Assembly (NCBI GenBank): GCA_002435715.1
Contig: DISD01000036.1
Span: forward strand, 1-20,500
Length of the DNA stretch: 20,500 bases
From: Rhodospirillaceae bacterium UBA6219
Lineage (GTDB): Bacteria > Pseudomonadota > Alphaproteobacteria > Rhodospirillales > Magnetospirillaceae
Direction: 5' to 3'
Position numbers and translations under genes: made by a program. Below are positions 6,032 to 13,581 of the stretch, piece by piece. Position 1 is the first letter of the stretch. Each line of letters opens with the position of its first letter. Under the pieces are notes generated by a model that was given only the letters and a program-made list of their open reading frames with translations, was not told the DNA's origin and ran no database searches.

Positions 6032-7897
6032 GTGTTGGGCGAATTGGCGATGACGGCCCCAATGTGGGTGACCTTGGGGCTGCTGGTGCTGACCCTGGCG
6101 CTTTACATGTCCGAGAAGGTGGCGGTCGAGGTGGCGTCCATCGGCATCCTGGTCACCATGATGGTGGTGTTCCATTTCCTGCCGGTGGCGGGGCCCAACG
6201 GCAAGAACCTGCTGTCGCCCGATACCCTGTTGGCCGGTTTCGGCAATCCCGCTTTGTTGACGGTGATGGCGCTGCTGGTGGTGGCCGAGGGGTTGAACCG
6301 CACCGGCGCCCTGGACCGACTGGCCGACGGGGTCGGCAATCTGCGTTTGTCGCCCGTGGTTCTGATCACCTTCGCACTGGTCCTGGTTTCGGTGACCAGC
6401 GGTTTCATCAACGACACCCCGGTGGTGGTGATGTTCCTGCCGGTGTTCCAGGCCTTGGCCATGCGCGCGGGCCTGGGGGTGGGGCGGCTGATGATGCCGT
6501 TGTCTTTCGCCGCCATCCTGGGGGGCATGACCACCCTGATCGGTTCCAGCACCAATCTGTTGGTGTCGTCGTCATTGATCGCCCAGGGCGAGGATGGGCT
6601 GGGCTTTTTCCAGCAGACCGCCATGGGCGTGTGGGTGGCCGGCATCGGGCTGCTTTACGTGTTGTTCGTCATGCCGCGTCTGTTGCCCAAGGGGGCTGGC
6701 GAAACCCAGTCGGGCGGCGGCACCGGCAAGCAATTCGTGTCGCAATGCAAGGTGGGCAAGAACTCGGACCTGGACGGCGTGCAGGCCCAGGCCGGCACCT
6801 TCAAGCAATTGCCCGACATCACCGTGCATCTGATCATCCGTCACGGCGAATCGGTGTTCCCGCCCTATGACGACATCGTGCTGCAGGCGGGCGACGTGCT
6901 GATGATCGCCGGCTCGCGCAAGGCGCTGACCGAAACGGCGGCCCGCTATCCCGGTCTGTTGTCGGTGCCGGAAGTCCATGACGACGAGGACGAGGACGAC
7001 GAGGACAACCTTCCGGCCCCGCGTCCGCAAGCCCCCATGGTGGAACAGGTTCTGGTGGAAGCCATGGTGCCGCCCACCTCGCGCTTTACCGGCTTCTCGG
7101 TCGAACAATTGGGGCTGAACCGCTATCACAACCTGGTGGTGGTCGGATTGGAACGGCGCGCCCGCATGATGCGTGGCCCCACCGGCGGCTTGCGGTTGCA
7201 GGCCGGCGACGTGCTGTTGCTGATGGGGCTTGAAAGCGATATCGAAACCCTGCGCCAGGACCGTGATCTGGTGGTGATCTCGGGTAGTGCCGGTCTGTTG
7301 CCGCGCGTCCACCACGCCAAGACCGCCGGCCTGCTGTTCCTGGCCATGCTGGGTTTGTCGTCCACCGGCGTGCTGCCCATCGCCATCGCCGCCATCGCCG
7401 TCGCGGTGGCGCTGGTCGCCCTGGGGGGGCTGACGGCGCGTCAGGCGGTGGGGGCCATCGATTCCAAGGTGGTGTTGCTGGTGGGCAACGCCTTGGCCCT
7501 GGGCGAGGCCATGGACGCCACCGGCACCGCCGCCTTTTTGGCCAAGACCCTGCTGTCGGCCGTGGGCGATGTCGGCCCATGGGCGATCCTGGTCACCATG
7601 TTCGGGCTGGTGGCGGCTTTGACCAACGTGCTTTCCAACAACGCCACCGCCGTGCTTTTCACCCCCATCGCCGTGGGGGTGGCCCGTCAACTGGGCATCG
7701 ATCCGGCGCTGTTCGCCATCACGGTGATCCTGGCGGCCAATTGTTCGTTCGCCACCCCCATCGGTTACCAGACCAACCTGCTGGTCATGGGGCCCGGGCA
7801 TTACCGCTTCGCCGATTACGTCAAGGCGGGGTTGCCGATGATCTTGTTGATGTGGGCCGCCTTTGCCGTGGGCGTCAAAGTGGTGTGGGGGCTGTGA
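6032..7897 (+). CDS. SLC13-type anion permease with two RCK_C (TrkA-C) domains
   Basis: A 621-residue membrane transporter of the SLC13/DASS superfamily, likely sodium-coupled and carrying carboxylates or sulfate. Two homologous membrane halves flank a cytoplasmic insert. The first half has FINDTPVVVMFLP (about residue 124) and GSSTNLL (about 170); the second has NVLSNNATAVLFTP (about 534) and GYQTNLLVMGPG (about 578). These SxTN-type motifs line the Na+ and substrate sites in the family. The insert holds two RCK_C domains (about 232-300 and 335-415), joined by a very acidic linker (DDEDEDDEDN). Start: GTG 6032 has GGAGGG 5 nt upstream at 6021-6026; ATG 6050 is an alternative that begins closer to the first helix. 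The substrate cannot be read from sequence. It is probably transcribed from the AT-rich region upstream. Confidence 0.88.
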   Translation: MLGELAMTAPMWVTLGLLVLTLALYMSEKVAVEVASIGILVTMMVVFHFLPVAGPNGKNLLSPDTLLAGFGNPALLTVMALLVVAEGLNRTGALDRLADGVGNLRLSPVVLITFALVLVSVTSGFINDTPVVVMFLPVFQALAMRAGLGVGRLMMPLSFAAILGGMTTLIGSSTNLLVSSSLIAQGEDGLGFFQQTAMGVWVAGIGLLYVLFVMPRLLPKGAGETQSGGGTGKQFVSQCKVGKNSDLDGVQAQAGTFKQLPDITVHLIIRHGESVFPPYDDIVLQAGDVLMIAGSRKALTETAARYPGLLSVPEVHDDEDEDDEDNLPAPRPQAPMVEQVLVEAMVPPTSRFTGFSVEQLGLNRYHNLVVVGLERRARMMRGPTGGLRLQAGDVLLLMGLESDIETLRQDRDLVVISGSAGLLPRVHHAKTAGLLFLAMLGLSSTGVLPIAIAAIAVAVALVALGGLTARQAVGAIDSKVVLLVGNALALGEAMDATGTAAFLAKTLLSAVGDVGPWAILVTMFGLVAALTNVLSNNATAVLFTPIAVGVARQLGIDPALFAITVILAANCSFATPIGYQTNLLVMGPGHYRFADYVKAGLPMILLMWAAFAVGVKVVWGL

Positions 7898-7907
7898 CCC
7901 GAAAAGC

Positions 7908-7935
7908 TTGCCTGGCGGTCATGCCCTGCTAAACT
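7908..7935 (+). promoter_or_regulatory. Candidate sigma-70-type promoter for serC-serA
   Basis: TTGCCT (7908-7913) and TAAACT (7930-7935) are separated by 16 bases, and the -10 is preceded by TGC, giving an extended -10. Transcription would begin near 7942, leaving a leader of about 30 bases. That leader holds the small inverted repeat AAACCC-AA-GGGTTT (7950-7963) just before the serC start. The match is moderate, judged by eye. Confidence 0.35.
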
Positions 7936-7972
7936 CCGGCGCTGTCTAAAAACCCAAGGGTTTCCTGCCACC

Positions 7973-9145
7973 ATGCCCCAGATCGCGCTTCCGTCGTCGA
8001 AGCCCAACAATCCCAATTTTTCCTCGGGTCCTTGCGCCAAGCGTCCGGGCTGGTCGGTGGAGGCCTTGAAGGACGCCCCCTTCGGCCGCTCGCATCGCGC
8101 CAAGATCGGCAAGGCCAAGCTGGAACAGGTCATCGACCTGTCGACCGAGATTTTGGGGCTGCCCGCCGGCTGGCGTCTGGGTATCGTGCCGGCGTCGGAT
8201 ACCGGGGCGGTCGAGATGATCTTGTGGTCCTTGTTGGGGGCGCGGGGCATCGACATGTTCGCCTGGGACACCTTTGGCCTGACCTGGGTGTCCGACGTCA
8301 CCAAACAATTGAAACTGGATGATGTGCGGGTCTTCACCGCGCCTTATGGCCAGTTGCCCGATTTCACCCAGGCGGATTTCGACCGTGACGTGGTGTTCAC
8401 CTGGAACGGCACCACCGCCGGGGTGCGGGTGCCCGATGGCGACTGGATCGCCGCCGACCGCCGGGGCCTGGCCATCTGCGACGCCACCAGCGCCGTGTTC
8501 GCCATGGACATGCCGTGGGACAAGCTGGACGTGGTCACCTGGTCCTGGCAGAAGGTGCTGGGCGGCGAAGGCGCGCACGGCATGCTGGCGCTTAGCCCAC
8601 GTGCGGTGGAACGGCTGGAAAGCTATGTGCCGGCTTGGCCGTTGCCGAAGATTTTCCGTCTGACCTCGGGCGGCAAGCTGGTGGAAGGCATCTTCCGCGG
8701 CGACACCATCAACACGCCGTCCATGCTGGCGGTGGAAGACCAGATCGACGCGCTGTTGTGGGCCAAGTCCATCGGCGGTCTGCCGGCCTTGATGTCGCGC
8801 GCCGAGGCCAGCCGTGCCGCCATCCAGGATTGGCTGGACGCTTCCGATTGGGCGGTCAACTTGGCGGCAATCCCGGCCCAGCGCTCGTGCACCTCGGTGT
8901 GCATGACCATCAAGGCGCCTTTGTTCACCGCGTTGTCGGCGGAAGATCAAGCCGCTTTCGCCAAGAAGATGGTAAGCTTGCTGGACAAGCAGGGGGTGGC
9001 CTTCGATATCGGTTCCTATCGCGACGCGCCCCCGGGCTTGCGCATTTGGACCGGCGCCACCGTCGAAACCGCCGACGTGGTCGCCCTGTTGCCGTGGCTG
9101 GACTGGGCGTTCGCCCAGGTCGCGGCCGATACCCCGTCGAAGTGA
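7973..9145 (+). CDS. serC: Phosphoserine aminotransferase SerC
   Basis: A 390-residue PLP enzyme of the class-V aminotransferase fold. It converts 3-phosphohydroxypyruvate plus glutamate to phosphoserine plus 2-oxoglutarate, the second step of serine synthesis; the family can also act in pyridoxine synthesis. The N-terminus PNNPNFSSGPCAKRPGW is typical of the alphaproteobacterial SerC group. The substrate/PLP region includes VPASDTGAVEM and TWNGTTAGVRVP, and the PLP-binding lysine is K194 in WSWQKVLGGEGAHG. Length and ends fit the group. The start ATG 7973 follows a poor ribosome site. serA begins 17 nt after the stop, so the two form a serine operon. Confidence 0.96.
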   Translation: MPQIALPSSKPNNPNFSSGPCAKRPGWSVEALKDAPFGRSHRAKIGKAKLEQVIDLSTEILGLPAGWRLGIVPASDTGAVEMILWSLLGARGIDMFAWDTFGLTWVSDVTKQLKLDDVRVFTAPYGQLPDFTQADFDRDVVFTWNGTTAGVRVPDGDWIAADRRGLAICDATSAVFAMDMPWDKLDVVTWSWQKVLGGEGAHGMLALSPRAVERLESYVPAWPLPKIFRLTSGGKLVEGIFRGDTINTPSMLAVEDQIDALLWAKSIGGLPALMSRAEASRAAIQDWLDASDWAVNLAAIPAQRSCTSVCMTIKAPLFTALSAEDQAAFAKKMVSLLDKQGVAFDIGSYRDAPPGLRIWTGATVETADVVALLPWLDWAFAQVAADTPSK

Positions 9146-9162
9146 TTTAGGAAAGCGTCGTC

Positions 9163-10740
9163 ATGCCCAAGGTTCTGATTAGCGACAGGTTCAGCCAGGC
9201 CGCCCAGCAGGCGTTCACGCATCACGGCATCCAGGTCGACGTCCGCCCCGGCCTGTCGTCCGACGAACTGAAGGCCATCATCGGCGATTACGACGGATTG
9301 GCCGTGCGTTCCGGCACCAAGGTGACCGCCGAATTGCTGGATTGCGCCCCCCATCTGAAGGTGATCGGCCGCGCCGGTATCGGTACCGACAACATCGACT
9401 TGGCCGCCGCCACCGATCGCGGTGTGGTGGTGATGAACACGCCGTTCGGCAATTCAGTGACCACCGCCGAACACGCCATCGCCTTGATGTTCGCCCTGGC
9501 CCGCCAGATCCCGGCCGCCAACGCCTCGACCCATCAGGGCAAGTGGGAAAAGAGCAAGTTCCTGGGGGTCGAGCTGACCGGCAAGACCTTGGGCATCGTC
9601 GGTTCGGGCAATATCGGCGCCATCGTCGCCAACCGGGCGCTGGGCATCGGCATGCGGGTCATCGCTTTCGACCCCTTCCTGTCGGAAGGCCGCGCCCATG
9701 ACATGTGCATCGAAAAGGTCGATCTGCCCACGCTTTACGCGCGCGCCGACTTCATCAGCCTGCACACGCCGCTGACCGAAGCCACCCGCAACCTGATCTC
9801 GGCCGAATCCATCGCCTTGATGAAGGACGGGGTGCGCATCGTCAATTGCGCCCGTGGTGGATTGATCAACGAAGCCGATTTGCGCGACGCCATCGTGTCG
9901 GGCAAGGTGGCGGGCGCCGCCTTGGACGTCTATCAGGTGGAACCGGCCAAGGAAAACCCGCTGTTCGGTCTGGAACAGGTGGTGTGTACCCCGCATCTGG
10001 GTGCTTCCACCGCCGAGGCCCAGGAAAACCAGGCGCTGCAAGTGGCGGAACAGATGTCTGACTATCTGTTGTCGGGGATCGTCGCCAACGCCTTGAACAT
10101 GGCCGCCATCACCGCCGAGGACGCTCCCAAGCTGAAGCCCTATCTGAAGCTGGCGGAACAATTGGGCGGCTTCGCCGGCCAACTGACCGAGCACGCCATC
10201 AAGGCGGTGCAGATCGAATATGAAGGTCATGTGGCGGCGTTGAACATCAAGCCGCTGACCGCCGTGGTGCTGGCCAGCCTGCTGAGGCCGATGATGGAAT
10301 CGGTCAACATGGTCAACGCGCCGCTGGTGGCCAAGGCCCGCGGCATCGAAGTGTCGGAAGTCACCAACGAACGGACCGGCGACTACAACACCTTGCTGCG
10401 CGTCACCTTGGTGACCGAACAGCGCACCCGTTCGGTGGCCGGCACCTTGTTCGGCGGTGACAAGCCGCGTGTCGTCGAGATCAAGGGCATCCCCATCGAA
10501 GCCGAGCTGGGCAGCCACATGCTGTACGTCACCAACCAGGACAAACCGGGTTTCATCGGCGCCCTGGGGTCGTTGCTGGGCGACAAGGGGGTCAACATCG
10601 CCACCTTCCATCTGGGCCGGGCCGAGGCCGGTGGCGACGCCATCTTGCTGACCCAGGTGGACCAGCCGCTGACCGATGCCATCCTGGAAGCGGTTCGCAG
10701 CCTGCCGCATGTGGTCCAGGCCAAGTCGCTGAGCTTCTGA
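9163..10740 (+). CDS. serA: D-3-phosphoglycerate dehydrogenase SerA (ACT-domain long form)
   Basis: A 525-residue NAD-dependent dehydrogenase catalysing the first step of serine synthesis. The catalytic core carries GIVGSGNIG at 144-152 for NAD, and the triad R231 (NCARGGLINE), E260 (YQVEPAKENPL) and H278 (CTPHLGAST). An intervening domain follows, then a C-terminal ACT domain (from about 450; VTNQDKPGFIGALGSLLGDK) that usually binds serine for feedback inhibition. This is the long form of the enzyme and appears complete. AGGAAAG at 9149-9155 is a good ribosome site for ATG 9163. It is the second gene of the serC-serA unit and is followed directly by a strong terminator. Confidence 0.97.
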   Translation: MPKVLISDRFSQAAQQAFTHHGIQVDVRPGLSSDELKAIIGDYDGLAVRSGTKVTAELLDCAPHLKVIGRAGIGTDNIDLAAATDRGVVVMNTPFGNSVTTAEHAIALMFALARQIPAANASTHQGKWEKSKFLGVELTGKTLGIVGSGNIGAIVANRALGIGMRVIAFDPFLSEGRAHDMCIEKVDLPTLYARADFISLHTPLTEATRNLISAESIALMKDGVRIVNCARGGLINEADLRDAIVSGKVAGAALDVYQVEPAKENPLFGLEQVVCTPHLGASTAEAQENQALQVAEQMSDYLLSGIVANALNMAAITAEDAPKLKPYLKLAEQLGGFAGQLTEHAIKAVQIEYEGHVAALNIKPLTAVVLASLLRPMMESVNMVNAPLVAKARGIEVSEVTNERTGDYNTLLRVTLVTEQRTRSVAGTLFGGDKPRVVEIKGIPIEAELGSHMLYVTNQDKPGFIGALGSLLGDKGVNIATFHLGRAEAGGDAILLTQVDQPLTDAILEAVRSLPHVVQAKSLSF

Positions 10741-10754
10741 ATGTGCTTGTAAAC

Positions 10755-10796
10755 CCCCCCTTTCCGCCAGGGCGGAAAGGGGGGTGTTGCTGTTTT
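10755..10796 (+). terminator. Rho-independent terminator after serA
   Basis: A long perfect inverted repeat: C-run plus TTTCCGCC at 10755-10768, and its complement at 10771-10784. It forms a stem of about 13 bp with a tight loop, followed by the T-rich TGTTGCTGTTTT. It lies 14 bases after the serA stop and closes the serine operon. Confidence 0.9.
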
Positions 10797-10934
10797 ATGA
10801 CTTGCGAAACCTACCCCTAAAGAAGTATACCCCTGACCCAAAAGATGGGTGAGAATTATCAATCGCTAATGGTGCCGCGGACGTTTCCGTCTGCAGCCGA
10901 GCCGACCGTGTAGCGGTGGGTCGAGGGAAGGGGA
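10797..10934 (+). promoter_or_regulatory. Promoter and two-hairpin leader upstream of the chemoreceptor gene
   Basis: This 138-base gap is AT-richer at its left end and then structured. Two hairpins precede the ribosome site: GCGGACG(TTTC)CGTCTGC at 10877-10894, and a second around ACCG(TGTAG)CGGT at 10905-10917 that can be extended outward through a G-G mismatch to about 10902-10920. The purine-rich GAGGGAAGGGG ribosome region follows directly. CTAAA at 10817-10821, followed after 15 bases by CCCAAAAG, is a weak resemblance to a flagellar sigma-28 promoter. I recognise no known riboswitch class here. Confidence 0.4.
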
Positions 10935-12329
10935 ATGGGCATGTTCACGTCACGCAAGGCGCAGCCACCACGGGCTGAGGCCAATCAAAGCGTTGCCGAC
11001 GAGGCTTTCGCCGCCGACCGTCTGGCCCTGATCGACGAGATGGTGGACATGATCATGGCCGGCCGTTACCTGTCGGTCCCCGAAGGCCAGTGCCCCATCA
11101 GCCAGAAGATCAAGGACTTGGCCGGGCGCCTGGAAGAACGCGCCTTGGCCGAGCTGAAGCGCAATGTGGAGATGTCGGTCAACATCAACGAAGCGGTGAC
11201 CGAAACCGCCGGCATGATGCGTTCGGTGACCGAGTCGGATCGTCGCAGCCAGACCATCGCCGCCGCCGCCGAGCAATTGCACACCAGCGTCGAACAGATC
11301 GCCGAGAATTCCAGCGCCGCCGCCCAGCAGGCGCAAGCCGCCGAAGCGACGGTCGAGGCCGGGCGTCAGGCGTCGGAAAAGGCCGTTCGTTCCATGCAGG
11401 CCATCTCGGACGCGGTGGCGGCTGCCGGTGGCAAGGTGGAAAGCCTGGGGCAGGCTTCGGCCCAGATCGGCGACATCGTCAACCAGATCGAAGCCATCGC
11501 CCGCCAGACCAACCTTTTGGCGCTGAACGCCACCATCGAAGCGGCCCGCGCCGGCGAAGCCGGCAAGGGCTTCGCCGTGGTCGCCAACGAGGTCAAGCAT
11601 CTGGCCAACCAGACCGCCAAGGCCACCATCGACATTCGTGGCCGCATCGAAACGCTGCGCCGCGAAATGGCGGAAATCGTCGGTACCATGGAAGACGGCG
11701 CCCGGGCGGTGGAAACCGGTCAGGCGGTGATCGCCCAGACCGGCGAAGCCATGGGCCAGGTTTCGGCCCAGGTGGCCGACGTCACCAGCCGCATGCAGGG
11801 CATCGCCAGCATCCTGACCCAGCAGGAAGCGGCGTCCGAGGAGATGTCGCACGGTGTCGGCATCATCGCCGAGATGTCGGGGCGCAACGTCGCCACCATC
11901 GGCCAAGTGGCCAACGAGATGGACAATGCCGCCAAGCTGATCGCCCAGACCCTGGGTGACATGGCCAATCTGGAAATCAAGGATTTGACCATCCATGTGG
12001 CCAAGTCCGACCACATGATCTGGCGCAAGCGGCTGGCCGACATGCTGGTGGGGCGCGAAACCCTGCGCCCCGATGAATTGTCCGACCACACTCAATGCCG
12101 GTTGGGCAAGTGGTGCAACACCATCAGCGACCCGTCCATCCGCAACCACCCGGCTTTTTCCGATCTGGACGAACCGCACCGTCTGGTCCACCAGCATGGA
12201 ATCGAGGCGGCACGGCGTTATCAGGGCGGCGACATGGATGGCGCCTTGGAATGCGTGCAACTGGCGGCCGAGGCATCCAAGGGGGTGATGGACGCCCTGG
12301 ACCGTCTGGGTTCGCGCGGCAAGTTCTGA
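10935..12329 (+). CDS. Soluble methyl-accepting chemotaxis protein with C-terminal CZB domain
   Basis: A 464-residue chemoreceptor with no membrane helix, so it should be cytoplasmic. After about 70 residues of unassigned N-terminus comes a helical region and the MCP signalling domain. The conserved hairpin tip is IARQTNLLALNATIEAARAG, followed by GKGFAVVANEVKHLA. The last ~110 residues are a CZB (chemoreceptor zinc-binding) domain: a His in SDHMIW, the Cys in CRLGKWC, and His residues in PHRLVHQHG are the expected zinc ligands. CZB receptors are known to respond to zinc and, in some species, to oxidants such as hypochlorite through the Cys-Zn site. Start: ATG 10935, with ATG 10941 two codons later an equally reasonable choice given AGGGG at 10929-10933. 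No che genes are next to it. Confidence 0.93.
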   Translation: MGMFTSRKAQPPRAEANQSVADEAFAADRLALIDEMVDMIMAGRYLSVPEGQCPISQKIKDLAGRLEERALAELKRNVEMSVNINEAVTETAGMMRSVTESDRRSQTIAAAAEQLHTSVEQIAENSSAAAQQAQAAEATVEAGRQASEKAVRSMQAISDAVAAAGGKVESLGQASAQIGDIVNQIEAIARQTNLLALNATIEAARAGEAGKGFAVVANEVKHLANQTAKATIDIRGRIETLRREMAEIVGTMEDGARAVETGQAVIAQTGEAMGQVSAQVADVTSRMQGIASILTQQEAASEEMSHGVGIIAEMSGRNVATIGQVANEMDNAAKLIAQTLGDMANLEIKDLTIHVAKSDHMIWRKRLADMLVGRETLRPDELSDHTQCRLGKWCNTISDPSIRNHPAFSDLDEPHRLVHQHGIEAARRYQGGDMDGALECVQLAAEASKGVMDALDRLGSRGKF

Positions 12330-12437
12330 TTTGATTTGTTTTCCGTTTGCCCCTGGGGGGTAAACAGGCTAAACCGGGCAATCGTCGCGGTCCGATCGGG
12401 CCGCGCGTGTCCGCCACCATGCGTATTGCCGAATTCC
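12330..12437 (+). other. Intergenic stretch with hairpin upstream of hisZ
   Basis: An inverted repeat, GTTTGCCCC(TGG)GGGGTAAAC at 12345-12365, pairs over 9 bp with one G-T wobble. It lacks a following T-tract, although a T-rich run precedes it, so it may be an imperfect terminator for the chemoreceptor gene or a leader element for hisZ. No clear promoter was identified in the rest. Confidence 0.4.
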
Positions 12438-13568
12438 ATGAATGATACCGCCAAAGCCGCGCTGTTGCCCAACGGCCTGCGTGACATCCTTCCCCTGGAC
12501 GCCGAGTTCGAGGCCGACGTGGTCAGCCGCGTCACCGCCCATTTCGCCGCCCAGGGTTATGACCGCGTCAAGCCGCCGCTGATCGAGTTCGAAGATACGC
12601 TGCTGGCCGACACCAACGCCGCCATGGCCAAGCAATGCTTCCGCGTCATGGACCCGGTCACCCAGCGCATGATGGGGCTGCGTCCCGACATGACGCCGCA
12701 GGTGGCCCGCATCGCCCGGACCCGTCTGGCCGGTTCGGCCCGACCGTTGCGCCTGTCCTATGCCGGTCAGGTGCTGCGGGTAAAGGGCACGCAATTGCGC
12801 CCCGAACGTCAGTTCGGCCAGGCCGGGATCGAATTGATCGGCGCCGATTGTCCCGAAGCCGATGCCGAAGTGGCGATCCTGGCCGCCGAAGCGCTGGTCG
12901 CCCTGGGGGTACCCGGGGTGTCGGTGGACCTGTCCCTGCCCACCTTGGTGCCGGCTATCCTGGACGGGTTGAATGTCGATTCGGACAGCTTGCGTGGGTC
13001 GCTGGACCACAAGGACGCCGCCGCCGTTCTGGCCTTGGGCGGTGTCGCCGCGCCGCTGCTGTCGGCTTTGCTGCAGGCCGCCGGCCCGGCCGAGCGGGCG
13101 CTCTCCATCCTGGCTGATCTGGACCTGCCGCCGGCCGCCGCCGCCGAGCGTGACCGTCTGGCCCAGGTGGTGGGCCTGATCGCCGAGGCGGCCCCCGACG
13201 TGACCATCACCATCGACCCGGTGGAAAGCCGGGGCTTCGAATATCATAGCGGCATCTCGTTCACCTTGTTCGCCAAGAATATTGCCGGCGAACTGGGGCG
13301 TGGCGGCCGTTACATGGCCGGCGGTTGCGAACCGTCGACCGGGGCCACCTTGTTCCTGGATACCGTCATGGCGGCGCTGCCCGGTCCCGAGCCGGTCAAA
13401 CGCCTGTATGTTCCGGCCGGTACGGCGCGGGCTTTCGCCCAGGCGCTTCGGGCGCAAGGATGGATTACGGTGGCGGGATTATGGTCGGTGGACGATAATG
13501 CCGCCGAAGCCAAACGGTTGGGTTGCGGCCACGTTCTGTCGGCCGATGGCGTCAAGTCTGTGGAATAG
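12438..13568 (+). CDS. hisZ: ATP phosphoribosyltransferase regulatory subunit HisZ
   Basis: A 376-residue paralogue of histidyl-tRNA synthetase that acts as the regulatory subunit of the short-form HisG, the first enzyme of histidine synthesis. It has the class-II synthetase-like core: LLPNGLRDILPLDAEFE at the start, FRVMDPVTQRMMGLRPDMTPQVARI (motif-2-like), RLSYAGQVLRVK, ERQFGQAGIELIG, and a YHSGISFTLF / GRGGRYMAGG stretch late on. There is no C-terminal anticodon-binding domain, which separates it from HisS. The start is ATG 12438, where family similarity begins; the frame is open upstream but that part is not protein-like for this family. purA starts 13 nt after the stop, so the two are probably co-transcribed. 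hisG is not in the window. Confidence 0.92.
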   Translation: MNDTAKAALLPNGLRDILPLDAEFEADVVSRVTAHFAAQGYDRVKPPLIEFEDTLLADTNAAMAKQCFRVMDPVTQRMMGLRPDMTPQVARIARTRLAGSARPLRLSYAGQVLRVKGTQLRPERQFGQAGIELIGADCPEADAEVAILAAEALVALGVPGVSVDLSLPTLVPAILDGLNVDSDSLRGSLDHKDAAAVLALGGVAAPLLSALLQAAGPAERALSILADLDLPPAAAAERDRLAQVVGLIAEAAPDVTITIDPVESRGFEYHSGISFTLFAKNIAGELGRGGRYMAGGCEPSTGATLFLDTVMAALPGPEPVKRLYVPAGTARAFAQALRAQGWITVAGLWSVDDNAAEAKRLGCGHVLSADGVKSVE

Positions 13569-13581
13569 GGATTTTACGAAC

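Noticed and set aside
6572..7801. A 409-codon antisense frame over the permease gene
   Set aside because: Low-complexity His/Gln/Gly-rich translation with no domain; a mirror of GC3-rich codons on the plus strand.
7898..7972. serC-type RNA motif of alphaproteobacteria upstream of serC
   Set aside because: Only a small AAACCC/GGGTTT repeat is seen; I could not identify the two-hairpin arrangement expected for that motif.
9454..10710. A 418-codon antisense frame over serA
   Set aside because: Shadow translation; serA on the other strand is unmistakable.
10950..12260. A 436-codon antisense frame over the chemoreceptor gene
   Set aside because: Shadow translation with no recognisable motif; the receptor and CZB domains are clear on the plus strand.
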